Of a stretch of DNA of 64,000 bases, positions 9,075 through 17,530 are shown one piece after another. The notes below the pieces were generated by a model. The model did not search any database, was not told where the DNA came from, and saw only the letters and a list, made by a program, of their open reading frames with translations. Source of the DNA: JANQPX01 sp039197065. Its GTDB lineage: Bacteria; Pseudomonadota; Alphaproteobacteria; Geminicoccales; Geminicoccaceae. Every line of letters starts with the position of its first letter. Position 1 is the stretch's first letter. Location: the NCBI GenBank assembly GCA_039197065.1, contig JBCCUL010000031.1:1-64000 (forward strand). The letters are read 5' to 3'. Position numbers and translations under genes: made by a program.

Positions 9075-10322
9075 TCAGGGAAGGAGGTCGGACACCTCTT
9101 CGCCCATCTCCTCCTGCAATGCGCCGACGTCGTCCTGATCGCCGATCACCATGGACTCGATGCCGTCATAGATGACCTGGGTGATGGCGAGGCCGTTATC
9201 GCCGGGATAGGCCTGCCATTCGCGAAGGAGCGGCAGCTGATTGACAGCGGTCATCTTGTTCGGATTTTGCTCGTAGAAATCCGCAAGGATGATCTCGTTC
9301 GCAGCCTTGTTGGGCGGCATGTAGCCGGTGGTCTTGGCGACCTCGGCGGCCCCCTCGCCTGAGGTGATGAATTTCAACCAGGCCCAGGCAGCTTCCTGCA
9401 CGGCCGGATCCTCCGAGGTCGAGGTTAGCATCGCCGAATTGCCGCCAGCAGGTAGACCGAGCGGCTTGCCCTCGATGCCCGGAAACTCACCGGTCTGCAG
9501 CTCGAAGTCGCCCTTGGCGCGCTCGACAGCGCCGACCGCGGAGGTCGACCAGAACATCATGCCGATTTCGCCGGCGGAAAAGGAGGCGAGCGCTTCTTCC
9601 CAGTCGAGGTTTTTCATGTCGCAGCCGCGGAACAGCGACAGCATGGTTTCGAACGACGTCGCGGCTTCGGGCGTATCGACCTTGACCGTGCCGCCTTCGA
9701 CCAGCGCTTCGTCCTGCGACCACATCAGCGCCTGCACGAACCAGTTGCCGGTGATATTCCAGCCCCAGAACATCGGGTTCTCGACGCCGTTCGCCTTCAT
9801 GGTCTCGCAAGCGGCGATGACTTCGTCCCAGGTGGTCGGCAGCGTCTCGATGCCGCCGGCCTTCATGATGTCCATGTTGTAATAGCCGACCGGCAGCGAG
9901 ACCGAGAACGGCAGGCCGTAGACCTCGTCATTGAACGTGCCGAGATCGAGCATCGCCTGGTGATAACCGTCCTTCTCGAAGTCGGCTTCCTTGGCGATGA
10001 AGGGCTCCAGCGACTTGGCGATTCCCTTGTCGACCAGGATCGCCTGACGGTTCAGGCCCTGCATGGTGACGTCGGGCAGGTTGTCGGCGACGGCTTCACG
10101 AAGCACGGTATTGGTGCCGTCCTCATAGTCTTCATAGGTGGCGCGGAATTTTACTTCGACATTCGGATGCGCTGCTTCGAAGGCCGGCATGATCGCTTCG
10201 TAGGTGACATCGAAGAGGTGGGAATAGGGATAGGCGAACTCGATCGTGACCTTGTCGTCGGCGAGCGCGATCGACGAGACCGACGTCGCCAGGACTGCAG
10301 CGAGTAGCGTTGAACGTTTCAT
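9075..10322 (-). CDS. UgpB-like periplasmic substrate-binding protein
   Basis: This 415-residue family-1 extracellular solute-binding protein would capture the ligand of the adjacent Ugp-like transporter. It has a clear Sec signal peptide (MKRSTLLAAVLATS with cleavage after SIALA) and the family's opening VTIEFAYPYSH. I chose the ATG giving MKRST because a GGGAGAG lies just upstream; an earlier in-frame start would add nine residues before the signal peptide. It is the fourth gene of the transporter set and precedes the phosphodiesterase and phnG. The placement suggests a phosphorus-containing ligand such as a glycerophosphodiester or an organophosphonate, but the substrate cannot be read from sequence. 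Confidence 0.88.
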   Translation of the reverse strand: MKRSTLLAAVLATSVSSIALADDKVTIEFAYPYSHLFDVTYEAIMPAFEAAHPNVEVKFRATYEDYEDGTNTVLREAVADNLPDVTMQGLNRQAILVDKGIAKSLEPFIAKEADFEKDGYHQAMLDLGTFNDEVYGLPFSVSLPVGYYNMDIMKAGGIETLPTTWDEVIAACETMKANGVENPMFWGWNITGNWFVQALMWSQDEALVEGGTVKVDTPEAATSFETMLSLFRGCDMKNLDWEEALASFSAGEIGMMFWSTSAVGAVERAKGDFELQTGEFPGIEGKPLGLPAGGNSAMLTSTSEDPAVQEAAWAWLKFITSGEGAAEVAKTTGYMPPNKAANEIILADFYEQNPNKMTAVNQLPLLREWQAYPGDNGLAITQVIYDGIESMVIGDQDDVGALQEEMGEEVSDLLP

Positions 10323-10345
10323 TGTACTCTCCCTTGGGTATTGGT

Positions 10346-11341
10346 TCACTTCATCCCGCTCAGCGTGATGCCCTCGATGAAACGGCGCTGAGCCAGAAGG
10401 AACGCGATGATGAGTGGGGTCACGATGACGGTGGCGGTCGCCATCATCGGTCCGAAGAAACTACCGTCGGCGTCGGACTTGAACTCGCGCAGACCGAGCG
10501 GCGGGGTGAACAGATCGCGATCGCCGGTGACGACGATGCGCGGCCAGAAATAGTCGTTCCAGTGAGCGACCACGGAGAAGATGGCAAAGGCGAGCAGCGC
10601 CGGAACGGCCGTGGGCAGCATCACTTTCCAGACGATGCCGAACTCACTGATGCCGTCCATGCGCGCGGCGTCGATCAGATCGTCCGGCACGGTTTTGAAG
10701 AACTGACGCATCAAAAAGATGCCGAAGACCGAGATGGTCCAAGGCACGATCAGGGCGGCGTAGGTGTTTATGAGGCCGATCTTGGCCAGCATGATGTAGA
10801 GTGGTAGGGCGATCGCATGCACCGGGATTAGCAGGCAGAACAGCACCGCGCCGAACACGAATTCCCGCCCCCAGAAACGAAGCTTGGCGAGCGCGTAGGC
10901 CGCCGGCAGTGCGACGAGAATCTGGATGAAGAAGATCGACGCGGTGACGATGACGCCGTTCAGCAGATAGCGCAGCAAAGGTGCTTCGGTGAACGCCTTG
11001 GTGTAGTTGAACATGACAGGCGTCATGAGGCAGGACTTCTCAACCTCGCGCAGAAGCTCGGCCTGGATCGCTTTATCGTCGAGGGTCGGATATTGCGCGC
11101 GCGCCGCTTCGATGTCGGCGCGATTGGGTTCGCCGAGCTTGACGCAGCGGGCATCGAGCATGGGTTCCTGCGCACCCATGAAGCCACCGTCATTGCGCTG
11201 GATTTCGCCGGGCGATTTCAGCGAGTAGCTCACCATCGTGTAGAACGGCAGCAGCACGATCACCGCACCGATGATCAGCACGGCATGCTGCAACGCCTCA
11301 ATCCAGCGAGGACCAGTCAACGAACGGCGCGCCGCCGTCAT
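10346..11341 (-). CDS. UgpE-like ABC permease
   Basis: This is an inner-membrane permease of the MalG/UgpE family, 331 residues. The EAA loop that docks the ATPase reads DAARMDGISEFGIVWKVMLP. The ATG chosen (MTAARRSLTGP) overlaps the upstream permease stop by four bases; the frame extends further upstream but only as a shadow of the neighbour. About 55 extra residues, acidic and containing two Cys, lie between the first two membrane helices, so this periplasmic loop is unusually large for the family. Confidence 0.88.
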   Translation of the reverse strand: MTAARRSLTGPRWIEALQHAVLIIGAVIVLLPFYTMVSYSLKSPGEIQRNDGGFMGAQEPMLDARCVKLGEPNRADIEAARAQYPTLDDKAIQAELLREVEKSCLMTPVMFNYTKAFTEAPLLRYLLNGVIVTASIFFIQILVALPAAYALAKLRFWGREFVFGAVLFCLLIPVHAIALPLYIMLAKIGLINTYAALIVPWTISVFGIFLMRQFFKTVPDDLIDAARMDGISEFGIVWKVMLPTAVPALLAFAIFSVVAHWNDYFWPRIVVTGDRDLFTPPLGLREFKSDADGSFFGPMMATATVIVTPLIIAFLLAQRRFIEGITLSGMK

Positions 11342-12387
11342 GAGTAATGAACCCGGCGTTCGACCAGCCAGCGCTGGGCTAAGGTCAGGAGCATGACGAA
11401 GAGGAGGAACAGGACGGTGATCGCGGCGCCGATGCCGATCAGGTTCTGCTGGATCGCCTTTTCGTAGATCGCGAACATCATGACATAGGCGGATTTGCCT
11501 GGGCCGCCGCCCTGCGGGTAGAAGGCCTCGATGGTGTCGAACACCTGGAAGGAGCGGATGCAGGTGATGGTGACAACGAAGACGGTCGTCGGACCGAGCA
11601 TCGGCCAAGTGACGAGGCGAAAACGCTCCCAAGCGCTGCCGGCGCCATCCATCTCGGCGGCCTGATAGAGCTCGCGCGGCACGGCGGTCAGGCCGGCGAG
11701 ATAGAGGACCATGTTGAAGCCGAAGGCCTGCCAGATGCCGATGAAGCAGATGGTCCAGATGGCGTATTGCTTGTCGCCGAGCCAGAGCGGGAAATGGTCC
11801 TGGCAAGCCTGGCCGTACCAGGTCGTCGCCGGGTCCACACCTAGCCAGCTCAAGGTAAGAAAACCGTACCAGAAGGGCGATGAGCAGCCGCTCTCCAACG
11901 TCGCGTTGATGACGCCGATGGTGGGATGCAGCATGAACTCCCAAACGATCGCCATTGCCAGCAAGGCGGCCATCACCGGAAGGAAATAGATGGTCTTGTA
12001 AAGGTCGCGGCCGATGCGAAGGGAGTTGATCAGAAGCGCGGCGCCGAGGCCGAGCGCGACCGAGACCGGAACGACCACCAGCACATAGGTAAACGTCGCG
12101 GTGAACATTTTGTTGTAGGTCGAGCGCGTGAACAGCTTCTCGTAGTTCTCGGTGCCGACCCACTCGAAATTCGGACTGCCGAGACTGTAGGAGGAGAAGG
12201 AGAGCGCCGCCGCGATCAGCACGGGCAGGATGAGGATCAACAGCATAAGCGTGATCGCCGGCAGCATGAGCAGCCAGGCCACTCGGCGCTGCCCCCTGCT
12301 CCGGGACCGGGAAGGCGTGGCCCTGGTAGCCGTGCCGATCGACGGCGCAAGCGCTGCGGATGACGCAGATGCCGCCATGTCAGACAC
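11338..12387 (-). CDS. UgpA-like ABC permease
   Basis: This is an inner-membrane permease of the MalF/UgpA family, 349 residues, with a Ser/Arg-rich cytoplasmic N-terminus of about 33 residues and six predicted helices. The EAA loop reads AAEMDGAGSAWERFRLVTWPML. A loop of about 40 residues with two Cys (near ESGCSSP and GQACQDH) is inserted on the periplasmic side, matching the extended loop of the partner permease. It overlaps the ATPase gene by eight bases. Confidence 0.88.
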   Translation of the reverse strand: MSDMAASASSAALAPSIGTATRATPSRSRSRGQRRVAWLLMLPAITLMLLILILPVLIAAALSFSSYSLGSPNFEWVGTENYEKLFTRSTYNKMFTATFTYVLVVVPVSVALGLGAALLINSLRIGRDLYKTIYFLPVMAALLAMAIVWEFMLHPTIGVINATLESGCSSPFWYGFLTLSWLGVDPATTWYGQACQDHFPLWLGDKQYAIWTICFIGIWQAFGFNMVLYLAGLTAVPRELYQAAEMDGAGSAWERFRLVTWPMLGPTTVFVVTITCIRSFQVFDTIEAFYPQGGGPGKSAYVMMFAIYEKAIQQNLIGIGAAITVLFLLFVMLLTLAQRWLVERRVHYS

Positions 12388-13543
12388 TGGCCATCACCCG
12401 TTTCTCAGAGGATGTGTCGATGCTGTCGACCGCGACACGTTTGCCGGATTGATCGAACAAGAGAGCGGCATCGTCATCGAAATCGAGAGCCAGGGGATCG
12501 CCGATGGAAATTCCACGCGCGATCTTCGGATCGAGGCGAAGCGTGACCCGTTCTTCAAGATCTCGGATCTCGACCTTGGCAAAGACCTCGGCCCCGAGAT
12601 TTTCGAGATGGCGAAGCACACCCTGAAGCGGCGTCGGCACCGGCGACAGCGTGATAGCTTCGGGACGAATGCCGAGACTGACCTGCCCGCGCGGCAAGGA
12701 CGTACGCATGCCGGCTTCAACGCCGAACAATCGAACATCGCCGTCCCCATCGATCTCGGCCGGTAGGAGATTGATGGTTGGTGCACCAATGAATGTGGCG
12801 ACCCGGACATCGGTTGGATCGTGATAAATCTGATCGGGCGACGCACATTGCAGGATCTCGCCGTCCATCATGACGGCGATGCGATCCGACATGGTCATCG
12901 CCTCGGCCTGATCATGGGTGACGTAGACGAAAGTTGCGCCGAGTTCGCGATGCAGCTCGACCAGCTCGGCGCGCATCCGAAGTCGAAGGGCCGTGTCAAG
13001 ATTGGAAAGCGGTTCGTCCATCAGAAACCCGATGGGCGCGCGCACCATCGCACGGCCGAGGGCGACGCGCTGACGCTGTCCACCGGAAAGCTGACCAGGT
13101 TTGCGATCGAGAAGCTGTTCGATACCGAGCGTCTGCGCCGCCGCGAGAACGTCGCGCTCGATGCCCTGCCTGATGTCGGCAGCGCCCGGCATCAGCGCAC
13201 CCAAAACCGGCAGTCGCTGCAGCCAGCTCTGACGGCGCATTCTGAGCGGCACGGCCATGTTGCCGGCGACGGTCAGATGGGGGTAAAGCGCGTAGGACTG
13301 GAAGACCATGGCGAGGTCTCGATCCTTCGGCGCCACCTCATCCACAGACCTGTCGTCGATCGCGATCGATCCTCGGTCCTGATGTTCGAGGCCAGCGATG
13401 ATGCGAAGCAGTGTGGACTTGCCGCAGCCGGACGGACCGACGAGGGTTAAAAATTCGCCGTCACGAATTGCAAGATCGACACCGCTCAGGACTCTGGTCT
13501 CGCCAAAGCTCTTGTTGATCCCCGCAATCGTGATTTCCGCCAT
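12380..13543 (-). CDS. UgpC-like ABC transporter ATPase
   Basis: This is a 387-residue ATPase of the MalK/UgpC type. Motifs: Walker A GPSGCGKST, Q-loop MVFQSYALYPH, signature LSGGQRQRVALGRA, Walker B FLMDEPLSNLD, and a C-terminal TOBE-type regulatory domain. It is the first gene of the long minus-strand unit that runs through the transporter, the phosphodiesterase and phnGHIJKLM. A four-repeat Pho box lies about 55 bases upstream of its ATG, so phosphate starvation probably switches on the whole unit. Confidence 0.9.
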   Translation of the reverse strand: MAEITIAGINKSFGETRVLSGVDLAIRDGEFLTLVGPSGCGKSTLLRIIAGLEHQDRGSIAIDDRSVDEVAPKDRDLAMVFQSYALYPHLTVAGNMAVPLRMRRQSWLQRLPVLGALMPGAADIRQGIERDVLAAAQTLGIEQLLDRKPGQLSGGQRQRVALGRAMVRAPIGFLMDEPLSNLDTALRLRMRAELVELHRELGATFVYVTHDQAEAMTMSDRIAVMMDGEILQCASPDQIYHDPTDVRVATFIGAPTINLLPAEIDGDGDVRLFGVEAGMRTSLPRGQVSLGIRPEAITLSPVPTPLQGVLRHLENLGAEVFAKVEIRDLEERVTLRLDPKIARGISIGDPLALDFDDDAALLFDQSGKRVAVDSIDTSSEKRVMASV

Positions 13544-13597
13544 GCGCTACCCAATGTCTGAATCAGCGTCCTTCTTATTCAGCGCTATCAAGCAACG

Positions 13598-13637
13598 ATG
13601 ACCTGTCTGTGACGCCATCGTGACGAATTCATGACCA
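13598..13637 (-). promoter_or_regulatory. Tandem Pho box in the divergent phn promoter
   Basis: Read on the plus strand, RTGAC occurs four times at an exact 11-base period: ATGAC at 13598, GTGAC at 13609, GTGAC at 13620 and ATGAC at 13631. On the minus strand this is the classic PhoB direct repeat (GTCAT/GTCAC, 11-bp spacing). It lies between the Ugp-like operon and phnC and is oriented towards the former. Confidence 0.75.
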
Positions 13638-13736
13638 AGTGACCGGCATTGGCCGGGGCGAATTTTTTCTCGCTGACACACAATCCTCACGCTTCTGCCG
13701 TGCGATTGTCACGCTGGGTCGCTAGCGCTTTTGGTT

Positions 13737-14558
13737 ATGTTGACACTCAACCAACTGACCAAATCGTTCGATCGCACCTTGGCTGTAAACTCGGTTTCGC
13801 TGTCGATTCCGAGCGGCCAGATGGTGGGCGTTATCGGACGTTCAGGCGCTGGCAAGTCGACCTTGCTGCGCATGATCAACCGTCTGACCGACCCGACTGA
13901 GGGCGGGCTTCATTCCGGCGAGATCGACGTCGGTGCGCTTCGTGGTTCCGAGCTTCGCAGCTGGCGCGCGCGCTCCGCGATGATCTTTCAGCAGTTCAAT
14001 CTGGTCGGACGCCTGGACGTATTGACCAATGTGCTGCTTGGCCGGCTCAATCACCGCCCACTCTGGTCGTCCCTGCTCGTCCGTTTCTCCGAAGAGGAGC
14101 GCGCGCAAGCGATCCTGCAGCTCGATCGGCTGGACATGGCGCACACCGCCTTGCAGCGGGCCGATACCCTGTCCGGTGGTCAGCAGCAGCGTGTCGCGAT
14201 TGCGCGCGCGATGATGCAGCAACCGAAAATCCTGCTCGCCGACGAGCCGATCGCCTCCCTCGATCCGAGGAACGCGACCGTGGTGATGGATGCGCTCAAA
14301 CGCATCAATCTTGAAGATGGCATCACCGTGATCTGCAACCTGCACACACTCGACACCGCCAGGCGCTATTGCGACCGCATCATCGGCATGGCCGCAGGCG
14401 AGATCGTCTTCGATGGCGTGCCCGAGCAGCTCACGCAACCCATGGCCGAGACGATCTATGGCGTCGACGGCTTGAGGGAACAGCTTTCCGAAGATGTGAC
14501 GTCGACCGCGATCGGCAGTGCGTCAGGATCGCAAGGCGAGGCGGAGGCCGTCGCCTGA
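13737..14558 (+). CDS. phnC: PhnC, phosphonate ABC transporter ATPase
   Basis: This is the ATPase of a phosphonate importer, 273 residues. Motifs: Walker A GRSGAGKST, Q-loop FQQFNLV, signature LSGGQQQRVAIARA and Walker B ILLADEPIASLDP. The ATG giving MLTLNQLTKSF is preferred over an in-frame TTG six bases earlier. No strong ribosome-binding site precedes either. It opens the plus-strand unit phnC-phnD-phnD-phnE-phnE and is divergent from the C-P lyase unit. Confidence 0.93.
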   Translation: MLTLNQLTKSFDRTLAVNSVSLSIPSGQMVGVIGRSGAGKSTLLRMINRLTDPTEGGLHSGEIDVGALRGSELRSWRARSAMIFQQFNLVGRLDVLTNVLLGRLNHRPLWSSLLVRFSEEERAQAILQLDRLDMAHTALQRADTLSGGQQQRVAIARAMMQQPKILLADEPIASLDPRNATVVMDALKRINLEDGITVICNLHTLDTARRYCDRIIGMAAGEIVFDGVPEQLTQPMAETIYGVDGLREQLSEDVTSTAIGSASGSQGEAEAVA

Positions 14559-14599
14559 ACCCGTTCACTGATGAGTCCAAACAAATCGGAGGCAAGACT

Positions 14600-15535
14600 A
14601 TGAACGTTATGCGACGACTTTTGATGACGTCTGCAGTCGCCCTGTTGGCCACCGGCGCCGCCACGACGGCTGGTGCGGCTGACTGGAGCGCCGAGGTTCC
14701 CGTTTTTCGCATCGGCATTCTCAGCGTAGAGAACGAGGCCGATCGCCTGAAGAACTATGCCTGCTGGAAGGAGATCATCGAAAAGGATCTCGGTATTCCG
14801 GTTGAGCTCTATCCTGCCGCCGACTATGCGGGCGTGATGCAGGGGCTGATCGCCGGCAATCTCGAAGCCGCCGAACTCGGCTCGTCAAGCTATGCCGGTC
14901 TCTACCTTCAAGAGCCCGAGGCGGTCGACCCGCTGGTCACCTACAAGCAGATCGATGGCTCCACCGGCTATTACTCGGTGCTCTATGTCAAAGCGGACAG
15001 CCCTTACGAGACGCTCGATGATCTCAAGGACAAGACGCTTGCCTTCGCCGATCCGAACTCGACTTCGGGCTATCTCGTGCCGAGTTACGAGCTGAAACAG
15101 AACGGCTATGATCCTGAGGAGCATTTCTCGCAGGCCAACTTCGCCGGCGGCCATGAGCAGGGTGTCGTCGCCGTGCTCAACGATCAATATGACGCCGGCG
15201 TCACCTGGTCGTCGATGGTAGGCGAGGAGTCCGAGGGCTATTCGAACGGCAATCTGTACAAGATGGTGCAGAAGGGTGCGCTAGACATGAGCGACATCCG
15301 CATCCTCTGGCAATCCAACGAGATCACCAATGGTCCTCGTGTCGTCCGCAAGACTCTGCCGGATGAACTCAAGGCAACCTACAAGCAGATGCTGCTCGAT
15401 CTTCCGGCGCGCGACAAGCAGTGCTTCCACCAGATCTCTGGAGGCGAAGCGATGGAGTTCGTGCCGGTCGACCACGAGTTCTACCTGCCGATCATCAACA
15501 TGCGTCGCGAGCTGTCCGACAGCCGCCGCGGCTAG
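14600..15535 (+). CDS. phnD: PhnD, phosphonate-binding periplasmic protein (copy 1)
   Basis: This is the ligand-binding component of the phosphonate importer, 311 residues. A Sec signal peptide (MNVMRRLLMTSAVALLATG, cleavage after AGA) is followed by the family core FRIGILSVENEADRLKNY and YPAADYAGVMQGL. GGAGG lies about eight bases before the ATG, which rules out the longer open frame. It is intact, unlike the tandem copy that follows. Confidence 0.94.
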   Translation: MNVMRRLLMTSAVALLATGAATTAGAADWSAEVPVFRIGILSVENEADRLKNYACWKEIIEKDLGIPVELYPAADYAGVMQGLIAGNLEAAELGSSSYAGLYLQEPEAVDPLVTYKQIDGSTGYYSVLYVKADSPYETLDDLKDKTLAFADPNSTSGYLVPSYELKQNGYDPEEHFSQANFAGGHEQGVVAVLNDQYDAGVTWSSMVGEESEGYSNGNLYKMVQKGALDMSDIRILWQSNEITNGPRVVRKTLPDELKATYKQMLLDLPARDKQCFHQISGGEAMEFVPVDHEFYLPIINMRRELSDSRRG

Positions 15536-15573
15536 CGGCGACCATCGGCGTGATGGATCGTTGACAGGAGCTG

Positions 15574-15593
15574 GCGAGTGCTTCGGCGCTTGC
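15574..15593 (+). terminator. UUCG-capped hairpin between the two phnD copies
   Basis: Arms GCGAGTGC and GCGCTTGC pair over eight bases (two G-U wobbles) around a TTCG tetraloop, a very stable RNA fold. It lies between the two phnD genes and may stabilise the upstream message. Confidence 0.5.
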
Positions 15594-15649
15594 TGGTTCC
15601 CGGCGCTCCGAAAGCCAAACGAAGAGGACATATCTAGGGAGTACGTTCC

Positions 15650-16583
15650 ATGGATAAGTTTCGTGGTTTGATGATGACCGGAGCGATCGGGCTCCTTTTG
15701 GCCACGGGTTCGACGGTCGCATCCGCAGACTGGAAGGAAGACGTCCCGGTCATTCGTATCGGCATCCTCGGAGGCGAGAATGAGGCCGATCGTCTCAAGA
15801 ACTATGCCTGCTTTGCCGAGATCATCGAGGGCGACTTCGGCGTACCCGTCGAGCTTTATCCGGCAGCCGACTATGCCGGTGTCATGCAGGGATTGATCTC
15901 CGACAATCTCGAAGTCGCCTCCCTTGGCTCCTCGGCCTATGCCGGTATCTATCTGCAGGATCCGGAAGCGGTCGAACCGCTGGTGACCACCAAGCAGGTC
16001 GACGGCTCGCTCGGCTACTATTCCGTTATGATGGTGCGCGCCGACAGCCCCTACCAGTCGATCGACGATCTTGAAGGCAAGAACCTCGCTTTCGCTGATC
16101 CGAATTCGACCTCGGGCTATCTCGTGCCCAGCGCCGAGCTAAAGCTCAAAGGCTATGACCCTGAAGCGTTCTTCGGCTCTGCCGGTTTTTGCCGGCGGCC
16201 ATGAGCAGGGCATCGTTGCCCTCCTGAACGAACAGTATGACGCCGCCGTCACCTGGACATCGGGCGTCGGCGAGTATGAGGAGGGCTATTCACGCGGCAA
16301 TCTGCGCAAGATGGTCGACAAAGGCGCCCTGGACATGAACGACGTGCGCATCGTCTGGAAATCGGAGATGATCACCAACGGTCCGCGCGTCATCAGGAAG
16401 GACGTGCCCGACGAGCTGAAACAGGCCTACAAGCAGCTGCTCATCGATCTTCCGACGCGCGATCAGGCCTGCTTTGAGGCGATCTCCGGCGGCAAGGCCA
16501 TCGGGTTCGAACCGATCGGTCACGACTTCTACGAGCGTGTGATCGACATGCGCCGTCAACTCACCGACAGCCGTCGCGGCTGA
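15650..16583 (+). pseudogene. phnD: phnD copy 2, split by a +1 frameshift
   Basis: This is a tandem paralogue of phnD with its own signal peptide (MDKFRGLMMTGAIGLLLATG, cleavage after ASA) and a good AGGGAG ribosome-binding site. The reading frame breaks at a run of five T at 16186-16190: the first frame ends after GSAGFCRRP, while the next frame resumes with AGGHEQGIVALLNEQYDA, which aligns exactly with copy 1. Removing one T restores a full-length protein. Both halves are otherwise well conserved, so the break is recent or a sequencing error. If real, the truncated product lacks the second lobe and should not bind ligand. Confidence 0.85.
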
Positions 16584-16603
16584 ATGTTGATTGCCGTTGA
16601 AGG

Positions 16604-16619
16604 GCGGGATCCGTCCCGC
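16604..16619 (+). terminator. Hairpin between phnD copy 2 and phnE
   Basis: A perfect 6-bp inverted repeat (GCGGGA / TCCCGC) with a four-base loop lies 20 bases after the phnD stop and 18 bases before phnE. Confidence 0.45.
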
Positions 16620-16636
16620 GCACCGGCATAAAACCG

Positions 16637-17530
16637 ATGACCGACCTCACCGCCCAGGATCCCGTCGCTCTCTTTGAGCGGCATCGTGCCGAGCAGATCA
16701 GAAGCCGGCGTGGTCAGACGGTGCTGGCGATCATTCTGTTCGTCATCTTCCTCGCTTTTTCGATCAACGTCTCGCAGTTCTTCACGGAAAAGCTCGCGGC
16801 CGGCTTCCCGAAGATCGGCGACTATCTCTACGACATCCTGCCGACCCTCGAGCTTTCCAAGCTGCATCTTGATACCGAAACCGAAGGCTCGCTCGCCTAC
16901 TGGTACTTCAACCTCCCGACCTATCTTCAACTGCTTCTGCAGACCATCAACATGGCGATCTTCGGGACGCTCATCGGGGCCGTTCTCGGCTTCCTCATTT
17001 GCTTTCCCGCAAGTCGCAATCTGGTTCGCGGTTATTGGATCTACTTCATCGCCCGCCGGATCATGGAGATCGCGCGCGGTGTGCCCGATGTCATCTACGC
17101 GCTGCTGTTCGTCTGGGCCTTCGGCATCGGACCGATGGCGGGCGTTTTCGCGATCGCCATCCATAGCGCCGGCGCCCTCGGCAAGATGTTCGCGGAGGTC
17201 AATGAGAACGTTTCGACAGGTCCGATCGAAGGTGTCCGCGCTACCGGCGGCGGCTGGTTCGAGGAAATGCGCTTCGGCGTGGTGCCGCAGGTCTGGCCGA
17301 ACTTTCTCTCCTACATATGGCTCCGTCTTGAGATCAACATTCGCTCGTCCTCCATCATCGGATTCGTCGGCGCCGGCGGCATCGGTCAGGAGCTCTACTA
17401 CGTCATCAATTTCAACCATTATGAAGAAGTCAGCGCGATCGTGCTTCTGGTCATTCTGACTGTTACGATCGTCGACCTCATCTCCGAGCGTCTCCGCCAT
17501 CAGGCCATCGGCAAGGAGCAGCTGTTATGA
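16637..17530 (+). CDS. phnE: PhnE, phosphonate ABC permease (first)
   Basis: This is an inner-membrane permease of the phosphonate importer, 297 residues. It begins with about 30 cytoplasmic residues, then a helix, a periplasmic stretch, and the family core ending in the docking loop GVRATGGGWFEEMRFGVVPQ and the conserved SSIIGFVGAGGIGQEL. It overlaps the second phnE by four bases (ATGA), so the two probably form a heterodimeric pore. Confidence 0.93.
   Translation: MTDLTAQDPVALFERHRAEQIRSRRGQTVLAIILFVIFLAFSINVSQFFTEKLAAGFPKIGDYLYDILPTLELSKLHLDTETEGSLAYWYFNLPTYLQLLLQTINMAIFGTLIGAVLGFLICFPASRNLVRGYWIYFIARRIMEIARGVPDVIYALLFVWAFGIGPMAGVFAIAIHSAGALGKMFAEVNENVSTGPIEGVRATGGGWFEEMRFGVVPQVWPNFLSYIWLRLEINIRSSSIIGFVGAGGIGQELYYVINFNHYEEVSAIVLLVILTVTIVDLISERLRHQAIGKEQLL

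Noticed and set aside
10346..12163. A 605-codon frame covering two permease genes
   Set aside because: Its first 274 codons are an Arg-rich shadow of the upstream permease; the real gene starts at the ATG at 11341 that overlaps the upstream stop.
16556..17500. Long minus-strand frame opposite phnE
   Set aside because: Charged, Asp/Glu/Arg-rich product mirroring the membrane protein on the other strand; no start signals.
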